DNA of 64,000 nucleotides, taken from assembly GCF_009870125.1 (NCBI RefSeq), contig NC_046683.1, forward strand, positions 40,129,869 through 40,193,868. Direction: 5' to 3'. The notes beneath the pieces are model-generated. The model did no database searches. It worked only from the letters and a program-made list of their open reading frames with translations, and was not told the origin of the DNA. The stretch comes from Drosophila pseudoobscura (lineage: Eukaryota; Arthropoda; Insecta; Diptera; Drosophilidae). Positions 1 through 14,066 of this stretch are shown here, in pieces; positions within the stretch are counted from its first letter, which is position 1, and every line of letters starts with the position of its first letter. The position numbers were made by a program, and so were the translations under genes.

Positions 1-1394
1 AGGAAGAGGCATAAAACGGGAGAGCGCTGCCAGATGCAAAGAAGAGCCTTTCGGTTAGGGGAACATTTGGGAATAACGATAAACGAATCATTCTCCGTGC
101 GAAAGCCACAGCAGAAGCGCAGCTCTACCGACCGAGGGGCGCTGCTGCATGGCACGCCACACGAATAGCACGGGAGAGAAGTGCTTCCTTCTCAGGGACT
201 GTGTAATCCCATATCCCATATCGTGATACAATGTACACAGGGAAGCAATCGCAAACGGTATCTGCATCTATATCTGTATCTTGTGCATCTGCAAGTGCAC
301 AAGTCGCATGCGTAGATACAGTATCTGGCAAGTGTATGCCTTGTATCCGATAAGCGCAATCAGACTTCGATTACAGAGATCCAGATATCCAGAGCTTCGC
401 TTCCCCTCTCTGCTCCCCATTGCTGCGTTTTGCTGCGTATCTACGTATCTTTTCATGTGTGTGCGTCTGTGGCTGTACTTTGCTTCGGGCAAGGACGTTT
501 GCAATCAAAAACTTTCATTAAACTTTTCGTCTTTTTTTATCAGTCTTCGCTTATCAGTCGCGTAGCTCTGCTGTTCCGCTATTTTCTGCTGTTCAGAAAA
601 AGATGTCTTATCGGACGCAACACAGCGGAATCTTATCTACAGGTTGTGCCTGTGGCATGCCTCCTCTCTCTCCCTCTCTCTGTCACTCTCTCAGGGTCTC
701 GGGGTCTCTGGTTCTCTGCTGTTCTTTCTCTTGTTTCGATTTGTCCACGAAATCTAATTAATTTCCACAGCTAATTCATTTTGTGACAACGACAGCGATT
801 TATGCTGGTTAAAGTGGAGAAACCACCTCCCCCCGCCCCTCGGTTCCACCCCTTTCTCCTTCTGCCTCCCCGATTGACATTATCAGTAGTGCTGTGTGTG
901 TGTTTTTTTTTGTTTTTTTGGTCTACCAAAATTTATTGTTATTTATGATTCTCCCCCGCCTTTACCTTTGCCTTCTTTTCTGTGTGGAATTTTATCAAAA
1001 AAAAAAAACAAAAAAAAAAAAAAATAATAATAAAATAGGCAGAAAAGCTCTTTGCTTTTGGGGCTTTGTCGTCTAAAGCCATTTAAAACACTTTTCGCAC
1101 CTCCGAAAAAAATAAGATACAGATACTTTTCCGTACACATGTATCTGCTAGATGCGGCCATGCGACAGCTGTCAGAAGAGTGGTGGCGGTAGGGAGGCAG
1201 GGAAGGGAAAAGGGAAGGGGGGCAGGAAGGCACACATCATCATCAACATTTCGATCATCATCATCTTCTGGGGGTTTTGGATTTTATGAAGGAATTCGCA
1301 TTAAAAATGTTTATTGTGTTTATTTATTGCGAACGAGAATCGAGAACGGGCCCCAAAATGGAAACACAAACACAAACAGATACAAAGATACACG

Positions 1395-1418
1395 CACACA
1401 CACACACACACACACACA
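1395..1418. repeat. (CA)12 microsatellite
   Basis: An uninterrupted CA run. Confidence 0.95.
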
Positions 1419-4400
1419 TACACAAACGAGTCGATTGTCGAGATACGTACGACACAAAGTAAATCTAATGGAAATTTCTGTGTTGGCGAGCCGAACCAAA
1501 GGCGGAGGCGGAGGCGGAGGCGGTTGAAGGCGGTGGGTTCCATGCACTTGTTTCAACGAATCTGTGGCAGTGTGTGTGTGTGTGTGTGGCTGCAGCGGCA
1601 GCTGGTGGCATGGGGCATGGGGCACAGACAACCACCAGCTGGCAGTCCGAGCAGCAGCAACAGCGGCAGCACCAGCACCAGCACCAGCTTCCAAGGAAAT
1701 GCAACCCACGAGATTTGTACATGATCCAAAGAATCTTGGATCCAGATCCAGCTTGATTTATCTGCAAGTGCCCACGGATCCGTAGATACACTATCTGCAA
1801 GGGTCTCGGTCCTCCTCCTCTAAGTCTGGATTTCAGTACGAAGGATTTCTTTGGGTAGAAGAGGCCGAGGACGGAGGTGTAAACGAAGCAAAATCACCAG
1901 AAGAAATGCAGGCTTAACGAAGATGAAGCTTGTTCCGGGCAGGTGCCAAAGCGGAAACCGATGAACACTGCTGCATGACACGTCTGACCGAGGAAATAGC
2001 CCTCGAGGAAGTACAGTAAACAGTGGATACAGAACGCAGTCCCTTAAATAAAACCAAAACAAAAAGATGGCCACTCCTCGAAATTAGCAGGAGGTGACCC
2101 CAAAAGCGGAATTTCAAAATGTATGTGTTTTCGGGGAGCGGCCCACAAAAAGATAGAGCTGAAAAGAGCCCAAGGAAGGGGCACAAGGGGAATGGTGTAC
2201 GAGGGGACATCAATTAGCGGAAGACAAATGTGTCCCAAATGCGGGATCCGCTCCAATGCTCAATCTAACGCCACGCCACGCCACGCCACGCCCTTTAGAG
2301 CCCTCACTTCTGGGTCTCCTCCTCGTCGTCCCCTCCTTCTCTCATCCCCATGTGCTTCGTGGTGGTGTGTGTGAGATGTCCTTGACACATATCCTGCCAA
2401 ATGCTCAGCACGCACTCGTATATGAATATCCCTCGCATTCGCATTCACATTCGCATACGCCATTCGCCTTTTGCGGGGCTTCAACGGAGGCGCCCCTAAT
2501 CCATTTGAACTTTCAACGCTGCCAGCCAACGCTCTGGCCCTGGCTCCGGCTCCGTCTCCGGCTCGGGCTCTTTGGGTCTCTCCTTCAAGGATAATACTCG
2601 TAAAAACGAATGCCTTGCGCCCTACTTTATGGGCCAGCAGCAGCAGCGGCAGCGGCAGTCGAAAACTTGGCCAACTGTTTGTGTGGCTTCGGTAATATAA
2701 TCCTAATGGAATTTACACTGAAAAGAAGGACACATGCGGCCGTGTCCTCTTTTGTTGGGCTTTGACGGGCAGAGGCGGAGGCAGCGGCAGCGGCAGGAAA
2801 ACAGGAAGAAGAGCGATTCGATGGGGTGTGCCTTTTCGTAGGGGATGGAAGCAAACTTGTCGCGGGTCATGCGGTAGAGCCCCTCGGTTGATCTCTGGAT
2901 TCTCTACGGATTCAGAACGGTTTCGTCATGCAGCAGTGCCGCTCGGTCTCCAAAAAATTGAATACAAATTGCATGAAAATTTCAAAGTAAATCGAAAATT
3001 CAAAATTCGAAGCAGAAAATGGAAAAGAGGAAATTTCAAGTGGAAGACGAGATCGAAAACAGTTTCCAGATTGCAGCCAAATGTTGCTGCTCGCTTAGGG
3101 CGCTGATTCTGTAGTTTTGGGGCATTCAGACACAGATACAAACACAAAGAAACATCCACAGATACAAAAAGCTTTGGCGCTGGCTGAAGGTCAAGTGCAT
3201 TAAGGCGAAACGGAAATGGAAATCAAATGAAATGAAAATGCTAAACGGGGGAAAAAAAAAACAGAAAAGCAAACAGAATTTCCACACACGATGGAGAGAA
3301 AAAAAAGAATTGAGGGAGAGAGAGAGAGAGAGGGATGCCGTGCGTAAGTGTAGTAAATTTTGATTTTATTTGATTTGATTTTTTAGAAGCAGGAGACAAA
3401 GGAGTCGGAAACAAGAGAATAGGAGAGGCAGGAGAGAGGGTAGAAAGAGGGAATCAGAAAGGCAGGAGAGAGCTGGGGAAAGCGAGGTCATGGCCTAGCA
3501 GCGCTATCCTTGGCGGGTCCTTCGTGTGGCTTAATTGTGCGTGTCAGGCGGCCACAAAGCCCCCGCAGCAGAACAGGCCGCAACATTTGGACATGGGCAT
3601 GGACATGCCAGTCCGATTATGCCCCAGAGAGCGGGGACACGAGGCAGGCGGCAGTCGGCAGGCGGCAGGCGGCAGGCGGCAGGACGAACCATAGACGAAA
3701 GGCGGAAATGCTGGCGCCGACATTATCATTGGATAGACCCTTGGAGCCCAGCAAAAGTTCCGCACTCAAAGCGCAATTATGATAATTGAGTGAGCAGACG
3801 CCACAGAGAGAAGCAGAGAGGGACAGAGAGAAAGAAGTGTGGCAAGAGGCAGTGTGTGTGTGTGTGTGTGGTAAGTGGCAGACAGGTTAAATTGCGCGTA
3901 ACTCGACAGTAAATGTGGCAGATTCTTGTCTTTGGCGAAGGCTCCTCTTCCTTGATTGATTTGCAGACACAAGGGACAGGAAAGAAGGGGAAGAGAGGGC
4001 AGAGAGGTAGAGTGTGAAAGTAAGCGAAAAGGAGACTGAAGAAACACGACAGGCGTCTGGCGACCAATTGTCTCGAGGCCCTCAAACCCTTGAATGCCCC
4101 AAGAAACCCATGACACACAGATGCCGTGTACATACACATGTGTGCCACATACAGAACTCACGAAAATTGCCTCCTGCCTGCCGCACCTTGTGACGCACAT
4201 TTGCCCCATGCCCCAGCCGCATGCCACATTTTGCGTTATGAATTGATTGCGTGCTGAAAATTCCATGTCTTTGATTGATTTCGTTTGACTTCCATTTTCG
4301 GTGGTGCCACTGGATGGCAGCGTGGGGCATGCGTGTGTGCCTGCGTGCGTGTCTCATGGCGGCCGGGAGGAGGAAGCTGGAGGATCCCCCCCGCCGCCGC

Positions 4401-5562
4401 CCACTCTCCGTGGACTGTTTATAGCCAGTGCCACAGATTTAATGGATTGTTTACATTTCGAACAGCCAAAAATTCAGCAGCAAAACGGCAGGAACGGGAG
4501 CAGTAGCCTCTGGTGGCATAAACAAAATCTCTGTGGAACGGGGACTCCTCGGAGCCCGAAGATGCAACATTTCGGACATGAAAATCGAAAGTGATTTGGG
4601 TAAAAAAAACCAAAAAGATAGATTATGCAACGTGCAACAAACAGATACATATTCCTACCACAAAATACCAACAAAATTATAGATTTAGCTTTCCCTTCTC
4701 TTGTATGAGTACAAGCTATGTTCCCCTAAGTGAAAGGACACACAATGCCATGAAGAGAGAGAGAGATCACACATTCACCGGGAGGTGATTCTGTTTACAA
4801 TAAGAGACCCCATGATCTGGGGTTCTCCTCTCTTGGATACTCTGCACAGAATGTCCCACGATCTACCTACGTGGGACTCGTACCCAGTAATCGCTTGGCA
4901 AATAATCGAGAGTGTCTGGCACTCTGTGACTTACCATCAAATGCACAAATGGTCGAGCATCAGATGTCTGAACTTCAGCGCTGAAATGAAAGATGAGAAC
5001 GGGATGGAAAAGTATTAGCATTGATTAGCATTAGCGAACAATCTTATGAGCAAACAGCAGCAGCCCGAGGCTCAGGCTTCCCCTGCAAACAAAACTGAGA
5101 CTAAAATTGAGGCTAGGACTTGCAGATGAAGCTGAAAACTGAGACCGAGATTGAAGCTGAAATTGAGACGAGACTCGACTCGACTCGACTCGACAGAGAC
5201 CGGAGAGCCACTGTGTGCCCCTCATCAATAATTGCAGCTTATGGCCATCTATTATGTGTGTTTACTGTAAAGACGATTGATGATTATTGATTGGGCGAAC
5301 GACCCCGCACGACACACACCACACACATTCAGTATTCACAGTGAATATTCACGGCAGTGTACTCACTGCTCGAATGGATGAATCATCGCGAATCCGAAAA
5401 CCAAGAAAACCGACGCTAAAAACAAAACTCGCGTAGGTAGCCGTCAATTTTTTAGGCAAATAGCAAATAAATTGAAGCCAAAATAAAAACCAGCCAAAAA
5501 ACCCGAAGAAAACCAAAAGACACGAAAGAGAGAAAGAGAATCGACACAGCAGCAGACAGCCC

Positions 5563-5595
5563 CAGTCGCAGTCGCAGTCGCAGTCGCAGTCGCAG
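5563..5595. repeat. (CAGTCG)5 hexanucleotide repeat
   Basis: Five exact units plus CAG. Confidence 0.93.
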
Positions 5596-5844
5596 CCCCA
5601 GTCCCACTAAGCGGACAGCACCAGCGGACATCGGCTGTCCATTAATTTGGCTTAAATCCCAGTGAAAAGAGAAGGCACGGGCAGGGGGACCCGTTGTTTA
5701 TTTGGCCAGAATTGCGGCTAATTCTGGTGTGTTTACGTTTGTTACAGCCTGCATACCCTGTAATCCATGGGAAGCGAAGCGCCTTTCATACACCTCAAGG
5801 AATGCCTGTTCTTCGATTAAAACGTTCATCGATTGTTCATCGTT

Positions 5845-5852
5845 TATCGATA
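5845..5852. promoter_or_regulatory. DRE box TATCGATA
   Basis: A perfect DREF palindrome 32 bp before two motif-6 matches, preceded by two further ATCG words. The combination is promoter-like, but no gene start is visible nearby. Confidence 0.35.
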
Positions 5853-5884
5853 GTCACTGGAAACATTTGATAAATTTTTAGTTG

Positions 5885-6215
5885 TTTGGTATTTTTTTTA
5901 GTATATTTTGGTACTATATTAAAGAATTCTTTGAATATTTTCTGGTATATTTTCGAGTATTTTTGGAAGTTGTTCTCGTATATCTTCATTTATTCTGGTG
6001 TATTTTCTAGTAGTTTTTAAAACTTTTTCTGGTATATTTTGAAGTTTTTTTCTGGTCTATTTTTCAATATTTCTTAAACTTTTTCTCGTATATTTTATAA
6101 TATTTTTAAAACTTTTTCTCGTATATTTGCCAGTATTTTTAGATTATTTGTATAGGATTTTTTTAAAACTTGTTCTGGTGTATTTCCTAGTATTTTGTAT
6201 GATATTTTATTATTT
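5885..6215. repeat. Degenerate AT-rich tandem array of TAAAACTTTTTCTGGTATATTT-like units
   Basis: At least four copies of a TAAAACTTTTTCT(G/C)GTATATTT word (starting near 6018, 6072, 6107 and 6164), with many GGTATATTTT and AGTATTTT words between them. Exact matches to the Drosophila core-promoter motif 6 consensus occur at 5885-5896 and 5897-5908. A DRE box lies just upstream at 5845. Confidence 0.6.
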
Positions 6216-8009
6216 TTATTTTACTATTAACGAATCTAAGCAAGAATGGATATCTTTTAACCTGTACAAGTGTATAAATTGCAGTTCATTTGCGCTGCGC
6301 AAATGGGTATTCCATAGAATGGGGCGATCGATCCTTCCACCAGAAAGTGTAGCCCAAATCTTCAGCTTGTTTTGTGAAGTGAAGTCTGTGTTTGCTTTCG
6401 GTTTTTTCTTTGGCTTAACGTTTCGCTTCCTCCAAAAAATCCTTCAACGGAACGGCTACTTCATTTGCATCGATTCTCGTCTTTACACTCGAAAATTGCA
6501 TCTTCTGTTTGCTCACATAAATTTCATTAATTTCTGTATTGAAACACTTCTGCGGAGATGCCACTCTGAGAGAGAGAGATAGAGTGAGAAAGGGGTCTCG
6601 CGGGGAGTGGTGGAACGTTCCGTTCCCTGGCAACGCGGCGTTTCGGGTCTTGGCTTTTGTTATTTTGTGCGAATTTTCGCATTCGATTCGCATTGAAATG
6701 TGCAAAAAAGCCAATTAGGAGCGCAATTAACAGCAATTTTGTTGTTGAGCTGCTGCTCCGAAAGCGAAGACCCAAAAGCGAAGCCCAAAAGCGGATTGAA
6801 ATGTTGCCTGATTGAAGCTGAAAGCTTGATTGCACTCTCGAGAGGGCTACTGTTTCAAGAGAATCGCTTGTTGAAGATTGACAGATGGGAAAACATTGAC
6901 AGTAGCGGATAATCCACTCTGGGAGAGAGAGTTGAAGCTAAATTCCATATAGTACAAATAGAGTTACAAATCGTAGGAAGGTTCTCCCATTATCCCATAT
7001 CCATATCCATATCCATATCCATTCCCATTCCCATTCCAATTCCCATTTATTTTTGTGTAATTTTCTGTAATTACAGGGTGCATCGGTGCCTCGTTTTATG
7101 GCGCCTTTCCCCCATCCAAAGGTAACATCGGCCGTCAAATAAAAGGCGCAAACTGAGACTGCTTCGACAGCGATCTCTGGGGCGGGGGATCAATCTATCT
7201 CTAAAGACGGGGGGCTCCTCTAAAGTGCTGGTCGAATGAGTGCTTAATGTTTCTTAATGTCCATTCGGTGGCAATTAACCAACAAATGAACAAAACGACA
7301 GCTGCTACTGCCATCGAATAAAAGCCATAGTAAAAGTGGTTTCAATTTCAGTATTTTTTCGGTATAGAGAGAGAGGGAGAGTCAAAGTGATAGAGGGATA
7401 GAGATGGCAGGAGACATTAAAAATTATTTAATTAAGTGAATTTTTAATTTCGCTTTTTCTTGAATGCTGCATGCCTCTCTCTCTCTCTCTCTCTCTCTTT
7501 CACTTTCTGGGGACCGTACTGGAGAGGCTGCCGCTGTCTCTGATGCTGGGTTGATTGTCTAATTTCATTAATCTACGGAAACGAAAGAGGCAACGAGGGG
7601 GCCTTGGGGGTGGCACACTTTATTGGCACTGTGCCACAGAGAAAACGCGCGCGCGCTTGACCCACTGTACGTGCGCGTTCTTTTGTCAATTAGAAATTTT
7701 CCAATTTCAACCTTTGACTTCTACATACGACTGTATATTCAGAGAGTGTAGAGTAGGCAGAGGAGGCAGAAGGCTTGCACCGCTAGGGAGCCCGTACTCG
7801 TAAGATCCCATCGAGATCGTTACATTTAGCCGCAGAGTTTTGTGGTGTTCCCTTCACATAAATCACACTTGAGACAACCGATCGAAATAATCGTTTAATT
7901 ATAGTCCCCCAAAAGCAAAGTCCAATTGGATGTTGCACCTTCGATGCAGAGTGGGAAAGAGAGGGAAATACAAGGAAAAACTATGTAAGGGCAATAGCAG
8001 TATTTCTTT

Positions 8010-8170
8010 ATTTATTTTCTCTTATTTTTCTAGTATCTATAATCGATGATTTTTATTTTTATTTAGTATCTCTGGTACTTTTTTGTCTTTGTCTGCCTGC
8101 TTTGTCTGCTTTTCGTTTCTAGTATTTTATGGTATTTTTTCAGAAAAATCACCTCTATATCAGTGCCACT
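8010..8170. repeat. Second AT-rich GTATTTT-type block
   Basis: Words CTAGTATCT, TTTAGTATCTCTGGTACT, TTCTAGTATTTTATGGTATTTTTTCAG resemble the array at 5.9-6.2 kb but are not in tandem. Confidence 0.35.
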
Positions 8171-9689
8171 GCATGGCACATGGTTTTTTGTACTTCCGAG
8201 ACGATAGATACATTTCGACGATGATATTACACCATTTTTACTTCTGGTAATAGATTCCAATATTTTCCCAGATATTTTAGGTTAAAAAAAAGCTTTTTTT
8301 AAGCCTAGAATGGCCTACATTTGTATGGGATAGACGGTCCTAAATTTATGGATAATATGATTTAGATTGTAGGCCGCTTTGGGTAATAAATGTATATGTC
8401 TGGGATGCCAATTTGGGAGGGAAGGATTAGGAGTAGAAGAAGGCGGGAGATCCGCTGAGATACCATATCCAATGAATGTTCGGAGATTGCCCAGATCCCA
8501 TACGAGTATGCAGATGGTTCTGTGATTTATGACCCCATAATGATAATTATAATGTAAGCCCATAGATCGAGGGTGTGGCTGAAGCAGAGACCGAGGCTTA
8601 GAGGCCTACGAAGTCGACCTTCCATGGGGGTTACAGCGCAAGCAACAAAGCCGTTTGGCTACCTCGGAGGTGAGGCGCTTTTTCTGTCGTCTTCTAATGC
8701 TTCCGGTTCGACTGCTACTCCTCCTCAGACTGCCCTTGAAGGTCCCGCTCTCGCTCTCGCTCCCACTCCCGCGATAAGATATGGCCATAAAAGAGTGTAA
8801 GAGAGAGGGAGTGGCAGCGGACCGCTAGTAGTGGCATCTCTATCTTGCCTGTGTGTGTGTGTGTGGTATATTGATTGCCTGTCGGCCCGGAGTCCAATTT
8901 GTTGGCAAAGTACGAGGCGGCGACCATTAAAAAGTCATTACAAAAGCAAAAGCCACAAACATCAGCGACGAGTGGAGCTCAGAGGGGTCTAGAGGGGGTT
9001 TTCGAGAGGGGCCAAAGGGGAACGACAAGTACATGGCATAATTGCAGGCAGGCAGACAAACGGACAGCCAGATCGGCAATCAAAAGGTTTGGGAGGAAGT
9101 GCGCATGCCCAAAAACAAAAAACAAAAAAAAAACAATCCAAAGTTCGACTTCGGAATTGCGTTTTTTTTTTGTTTTTTTTTTTCGTCTTCTACCGTTTTT
9201 GGATTTCCTGCTAACAAGCGACATGTCGTCTGCAGCTTTTTCTTGTTGCCACGCCCCACATTGATCACTCTAAGGGCTCTGGGATGATTGACTCGTTCTA
9301 TTATTTGCCCATTGATAATGAACGTCAATTATCGTGTGCCCCGATCGCTTGTTTGCTCTCCACCGCTTGGATTCCCAGCCTGGGGAAGGGGGGGGCTTTG
9401 GCTGTGCGATCTCCTCGAAGCAGACCGCAGACGCAGCAGACGCCCCAGACAGATAGACAACCGCAACAGCGGCACCACCTTAAAACAGCACCTCATGTGG
9501 CCCCACGGATGTTGTCCGTGACTCAGTTTTTCGAGTGAGCCATCGATCAATATTTGCCAGCGACCGAGGGGGCTGATGCTTTTTCTCTACCTCTGAGAGT
9601 GGTGGGAAAATCGATCCATAAATGGAATTCTATGGAAGTTCAAGAACAAATACATACATATGTACTTATGATAACCTAAACCTTAATCT

Positions 9690-9905
9690 GGTAATTTTAG
9701 TATTTCTTTTGGTATTTTTTCCTAGAGCTTTTCTAATTTGAAGGTGTGGTATTATTTCTAGAATTTTCTTTTTGGGAGCCATTCTGACCAGCAAAATCAA
9801 AAAATTCTTCTCGTAGTTCCAGGTATTTTCTTGCATTTATCTGGTTTTTATTTTCTGGTATTTTGTCTAAATATTTCTTAACTTTTAACTGGTTATTTTT
9901 TTATG
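9690..9905. repeat. Third AT-rich GTATTTT-type block
   Basis: Repeated TTTTAGTATTTC, TTTTGGTATTTTTTCCTAG, CAGGTATTTTC and TTCTGGTATTTT words, related to the 5.9 kb and 8.1 kb blocks. Confidence 0.35.
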
Positions 9906-10680
9906 GGCTCTGGTATGGATCGAATGGTCAAAGTATTTTCCAATTCGGATTTTCTACCTTTATAGTTATGGAATTTTCAATTTTGTCGATAAACCCGGCT
10001 AAAAGTCATCGAATAATCGCCCAGAGCTGGCATTGTCTTGCAACTATAAATATTCCGAATTTTTCCCCTCGAAGAAAAAAAAAACTCAATATATTTTGGA
10101 TGCTTCTGCTTTGTTTTCGTGCGTGGCTTTGATCTTTCGATAAAAGAGATTCAATGAAATTTATTTGGCACCTGAACAGAGAGCCAGCGCCAGAGCCCCC
10201 CTTCCACATGGTACACGGGACAGCGGGGGGCAGCAGGAGCTGGGGTAGGCCCTGGGAACTAGTAGAGGCTAGTGGCACTAGCGGCAGTGGCAGTCTAGGT
10301 GGCCCTTGCAAATCCATAAAAACCGATGGCAAACTATGTAAATGTCCAACAATAAATTCGACCAACGAAATTCTCAAGGCAAGAGGGAGAGAGAGGATCA
10401 TCGGCATCATCTTCGTCGTGTTTGGTTCAGTGTGGTGGCACACTTTGAGCATAAATTTCGTGAAATATAGTGAGTAGTGGGTGGTGGGATTGCTCGCTCG
10501 ATCTCGGTCTGTCCGTTGATTACAGTAATTGATTGATTGATTAACTTGCAGGCGCACAGTGCCAGCGCTAGTGCCAGTGCCAGTGCCAGTGCCTGTCCCT
10601 GTGCCTGTAATTGTAATTGAATTGAAAAGTGGCATGTGCCTCTGCCGCTTGTGCCTCGGGCAAATGGATGAATGGATTCA

Positions 10681-10708
10681 TGAATCGAATCGAATCGAAT
10701 CGAATCGA
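10681..10708. repeat. GAATC pentanucleotide array
   Basis: About five exact AATCG units. Confidence 0.9.
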
Positions 10709-11586
10709 CTGGCAGAGCAGAGCAGAGTAGAGCAAGCAGGGCGTGGCCACTTGACGATCGGTCGTGTCAGAGTCGTTGTCGGCTGTCCGGTTGTCCGGTT
10801 GTCGCTTCAATGTCGCCGCTTTTCAGTTGCAAATTAATGTTGACAATGCAACAGAAAACACAAACACGTATGCGAGTATCTGTGTGTACATCCGATCTTG
10901 GTGCGACGATCTATCCGTAACAAAATGGAACAAACGCCAGCAACGAGCTGGAAAACTACACAAAATATTCGCCAAAAGCAAAACAACAGGGAAAAGCAAA
11001 AACACTATAATAAAACAATCGTAAAAATGTGTGACAAACGAGTGGAAAAAACAAAAAAGATTTGTGGCTGTCACACTGTGGCTGTTGGGGGGAGGTGCAA
11101 GGAAGTTATGCCTTTACGCCCTTACGCCCTTACGCCTTCTCCTCCCCCAACACCCCCAACACCAGACAGAAATGTGGAGATATAGATATTACCATGAGAT
11201 GGGTATTCCTCCTCGATATTTCAGTAAAAGAAAGATGTTTCGCTAGAGGTTTCACAAGCAGTAGAAGTAGTGCGCTGGAGACAAGCAGTGAAGGTACAAG
11301 TAAGCAGTGCTGAGGTAGATCAACGGGCAAACTAGGCAGCAGAAGAAAGAAATAGAAGCCGTGCGCGGATCAGAAGCAGTGCAGCAAGCAGTTTGGTAGA
11401 GAAATAACAGCTTTAGGGAGGAATTCTTTTGGAATTGTGAGAAGTACGGAAAATGAGATGATCGGTGGGGAAATCGGGCTACATTTATGATGCGTTGAAG
11501 CATCGATGAATGCCATGCCTGCCATGCCCTGCTCATGACTATGAGCCGTACAAATATTGTATTTTGATTGCGTGTGCGTACACTTT

Positions 11587-11636
11587 TGTACGGTGTACGG
11601 TGTACGGTGCACGGTGTACGGTGTACGGTATACGGT
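11587..11636. repeat. GTACGGT 7 bp tandem array
   Basis: Seven units with single-base variants (GCACGGT, ATACGGT). Confidence 0.9.
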
Positions 11637-14039
11637 TGTTGTACATAAATACATACATATTGAAGGTTGTTGTTGTTGGCTTTTGGAGCTCTTGGGGGAT
11701 CTGCTGTGTGCGTGTGTGTTTTTTTTTCGTAGGTTTTTATGATATTTTAATTTTATTTTTTTTGAATACCAAATGAATTGCTTATTGTTTTAAATGGAGG
11801 TTCGGTTTGGATGGAATGATGATGGGTTTGTTTCGATTGCTAATTAGCATAGCAGAAACACAAGTTCGGAACAGCGAGGAAATACTAAGGTAAATAGAGA
11901 GATACAGATACAATCATACTTCGTACTGGCCCTCGTACTCGTGCTTGTAGAACTATCTGTATCTGTGGCTGTGGCTATGGCTGTGGCTGTGAAGCAAAGC
12001 CAAACAAATAATAATAAATGGAAAAGAAAAGAGTGAATAGTACTAGTACCACCTAAAGAGAAACTAGTTTCCCCACTAATGAATGGAAACATAGAATGAC
12101 AGAGAGAGGGATAGAGAGGTCTGTGCGTACAAAGATACAGATACATTCGTAGAGTGTAGTGGAGTGGCGTGGAGTGGAGTAGGAAGTGCCAGAGAATATG
12201 GCCAAAATGAAATGCCAATGAACCAAAGAGGCCAAATCATTCTTTTTTTTTGCTTTTTTATTTGATTTTTCATTTCCCCCTTTGGATTTTTGTTGTTGCT
12301 TTTGCTTTTTGAATAATTTATGAGAATGGCTTTTGCCATTCTACTGCTATTCTTTGCGGCAAGAAGCAGTAGAGTAGAGTGGAGTAGAGGAGGAGAATGT
12401 GCCATGAAATGCGGCGGCGCCCCAAAATAAGACTTATGGCTGGCCAATGGATGGCCATTTGAAAGTCTCCTCTTTGGAAATGGAAATGGAAATGCAAACT
12501 GCTTGAAGCATGCCCCACTGGGGTGTGGAGACTCTTATGGTTATAGATGGGGTCATTCATTCAATCATTCATTCATTTCAGTTGGGACTCTCCAAATCGG
12601 TCAGCGTGTCAGCAGCATATTGTGGATTAGATTGTGACTAATAGAAAAGCTTCGACGCCGACTTAGTTTGCGTATTTTTCTTAGTCAAGAAATATCTATA
12701 GATACTCCCCCACATCTACAGTGGGACACCCACAGACACAGAGACAGAGACACGGCACAGTGAAGCCAGTGGCAGAGGCAGAGGCAGAGGCAGAAGCAGC
12801 CGAGAGAGTAACAAAGTGTAACGAAGTTAGAAACAAAAGCTTTTAACGCCCACGCCAAGGCCAAAAGCTAATTTGCATATCTCGACACACACGAAAAAAA
12901 CAACAACAGCAACAACAAAATGGAGAAAAAATTAAAACGAAAAATAAAAAGCAGAGAAACAACAACGACTCGCAGAGTCTTTCGATTCCTACATTCTACA
13001 GACCCGAAAAGTACATAAATACTCGCATACACGGATTCCGTGGAACACCGAAAGTGTTTAAAATATGGCCCGACAGCTGCGACCCCTTGACCTCCCGCTC
13101 TTTGATAACTACATGCTCCATGTCATGCAGATGCTAGCAGATTTTATCTGGTGGATAGCTCCCGATTCTTCCCGCTAGATTATTCAGATCCCAGTGGGTC
13201 TAAGATCTTTTCGTACATTCGGCAACCCCTGGGGTAGGTCTCCCAAAAGACAGAAGTAGAGAGCCCTGACAGTTCTTTGATGTGTTTTTGTTTGATGGAA
13301 TCGATATCTTTAGATGATGCTTATCTGTTTAGTTGGGAATTTATATCGTTGGATCTCACATATGGTGCGGCGGGTCACCAAGTGAGATTTTCTCTTATGG
13401 AAATCGACGTATTTACATATATTTAAGGACATTTTGCAGCTCTCCCAGCCCCTGCAACGATCCACGATCCGGCTGTTCTGCTGGGGATGTACATATGTAT
13501 GTATGCTAATGTATCTGCTGGATACACACAGGAAAACAGACAGACAGGCGTCGGGCAGGGCGCTCGCTGCTAAGGGGCCACCAATGTGCGTGTGTAACTA
13601 AATACAATGCAAATTTCTTTCGACTAAATTACTAAAAAACACCAACAGCAAAAACACACAAGAACAAACATTGAAATACATTACCACACACACATAAACA
13701 CACACACCGACACATGGAAATTATATATATTTTACACCCCCATGACGGGGCACGTTGCAGGGGCATAATTAATTAGTGGAACAGAGAGGGCACGGAACTT
13801 GGACTACGACTAACCGGTGCCAGCCTGCTGCCTGGGGTTTCGGGGTCTGTTTCGGGGCTTTCAACTTCAGCTTCGACTTCCAGTTGCTTTTTATTTTCAG
13901 TTGTTTTTTTTTCGGGGTTTTTCGGTGCTAATGAGTACATATTGTGCGAAAAAAGCAGCCAGCGAATAAACAACAGAAAAAGCAAACAGCAAACAAGCAA
14001 ACACCAAAAGCAGTTGGCAGGGCGGCAGAGAGCAGAATA

Positions 14040-14066
14040 TATGTATGTATGTATGTATGTATGTAT
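14040..14066. repeat. (ATGT)6-7 tetranucleotide repeat
   Basis: A TATG tandem run leading into TACATATG palindromes. Confidence 0.9.

Larger units (their letters stand above)
1..5844. other. Non-coding, microsatellite-rich, no gene seen
   Basis: Poly-A/T and purine-rich tracts, (CA)12 at 1395-1418, (GGCGGA)4 at 1501-1524, a GT run at 1570-1588, a GCCAC array at 2270-2292, a GCAGGCG array near 3645-3680 and ACTCG units at 5171-5194. One copy of the dispersed 24 bp motif is at 130-153. Open frames here are low complexity and unsupported. It is intergenic or intronic. Confidence 0.6.

Noticed and set aside
10006..10635. A 209-codon minus-strand frame with a GTGTGT run
   Set aside because: The start lies in the GTGCCA hexanucleotide array (GT repeats), and the rest has no recognisable content.
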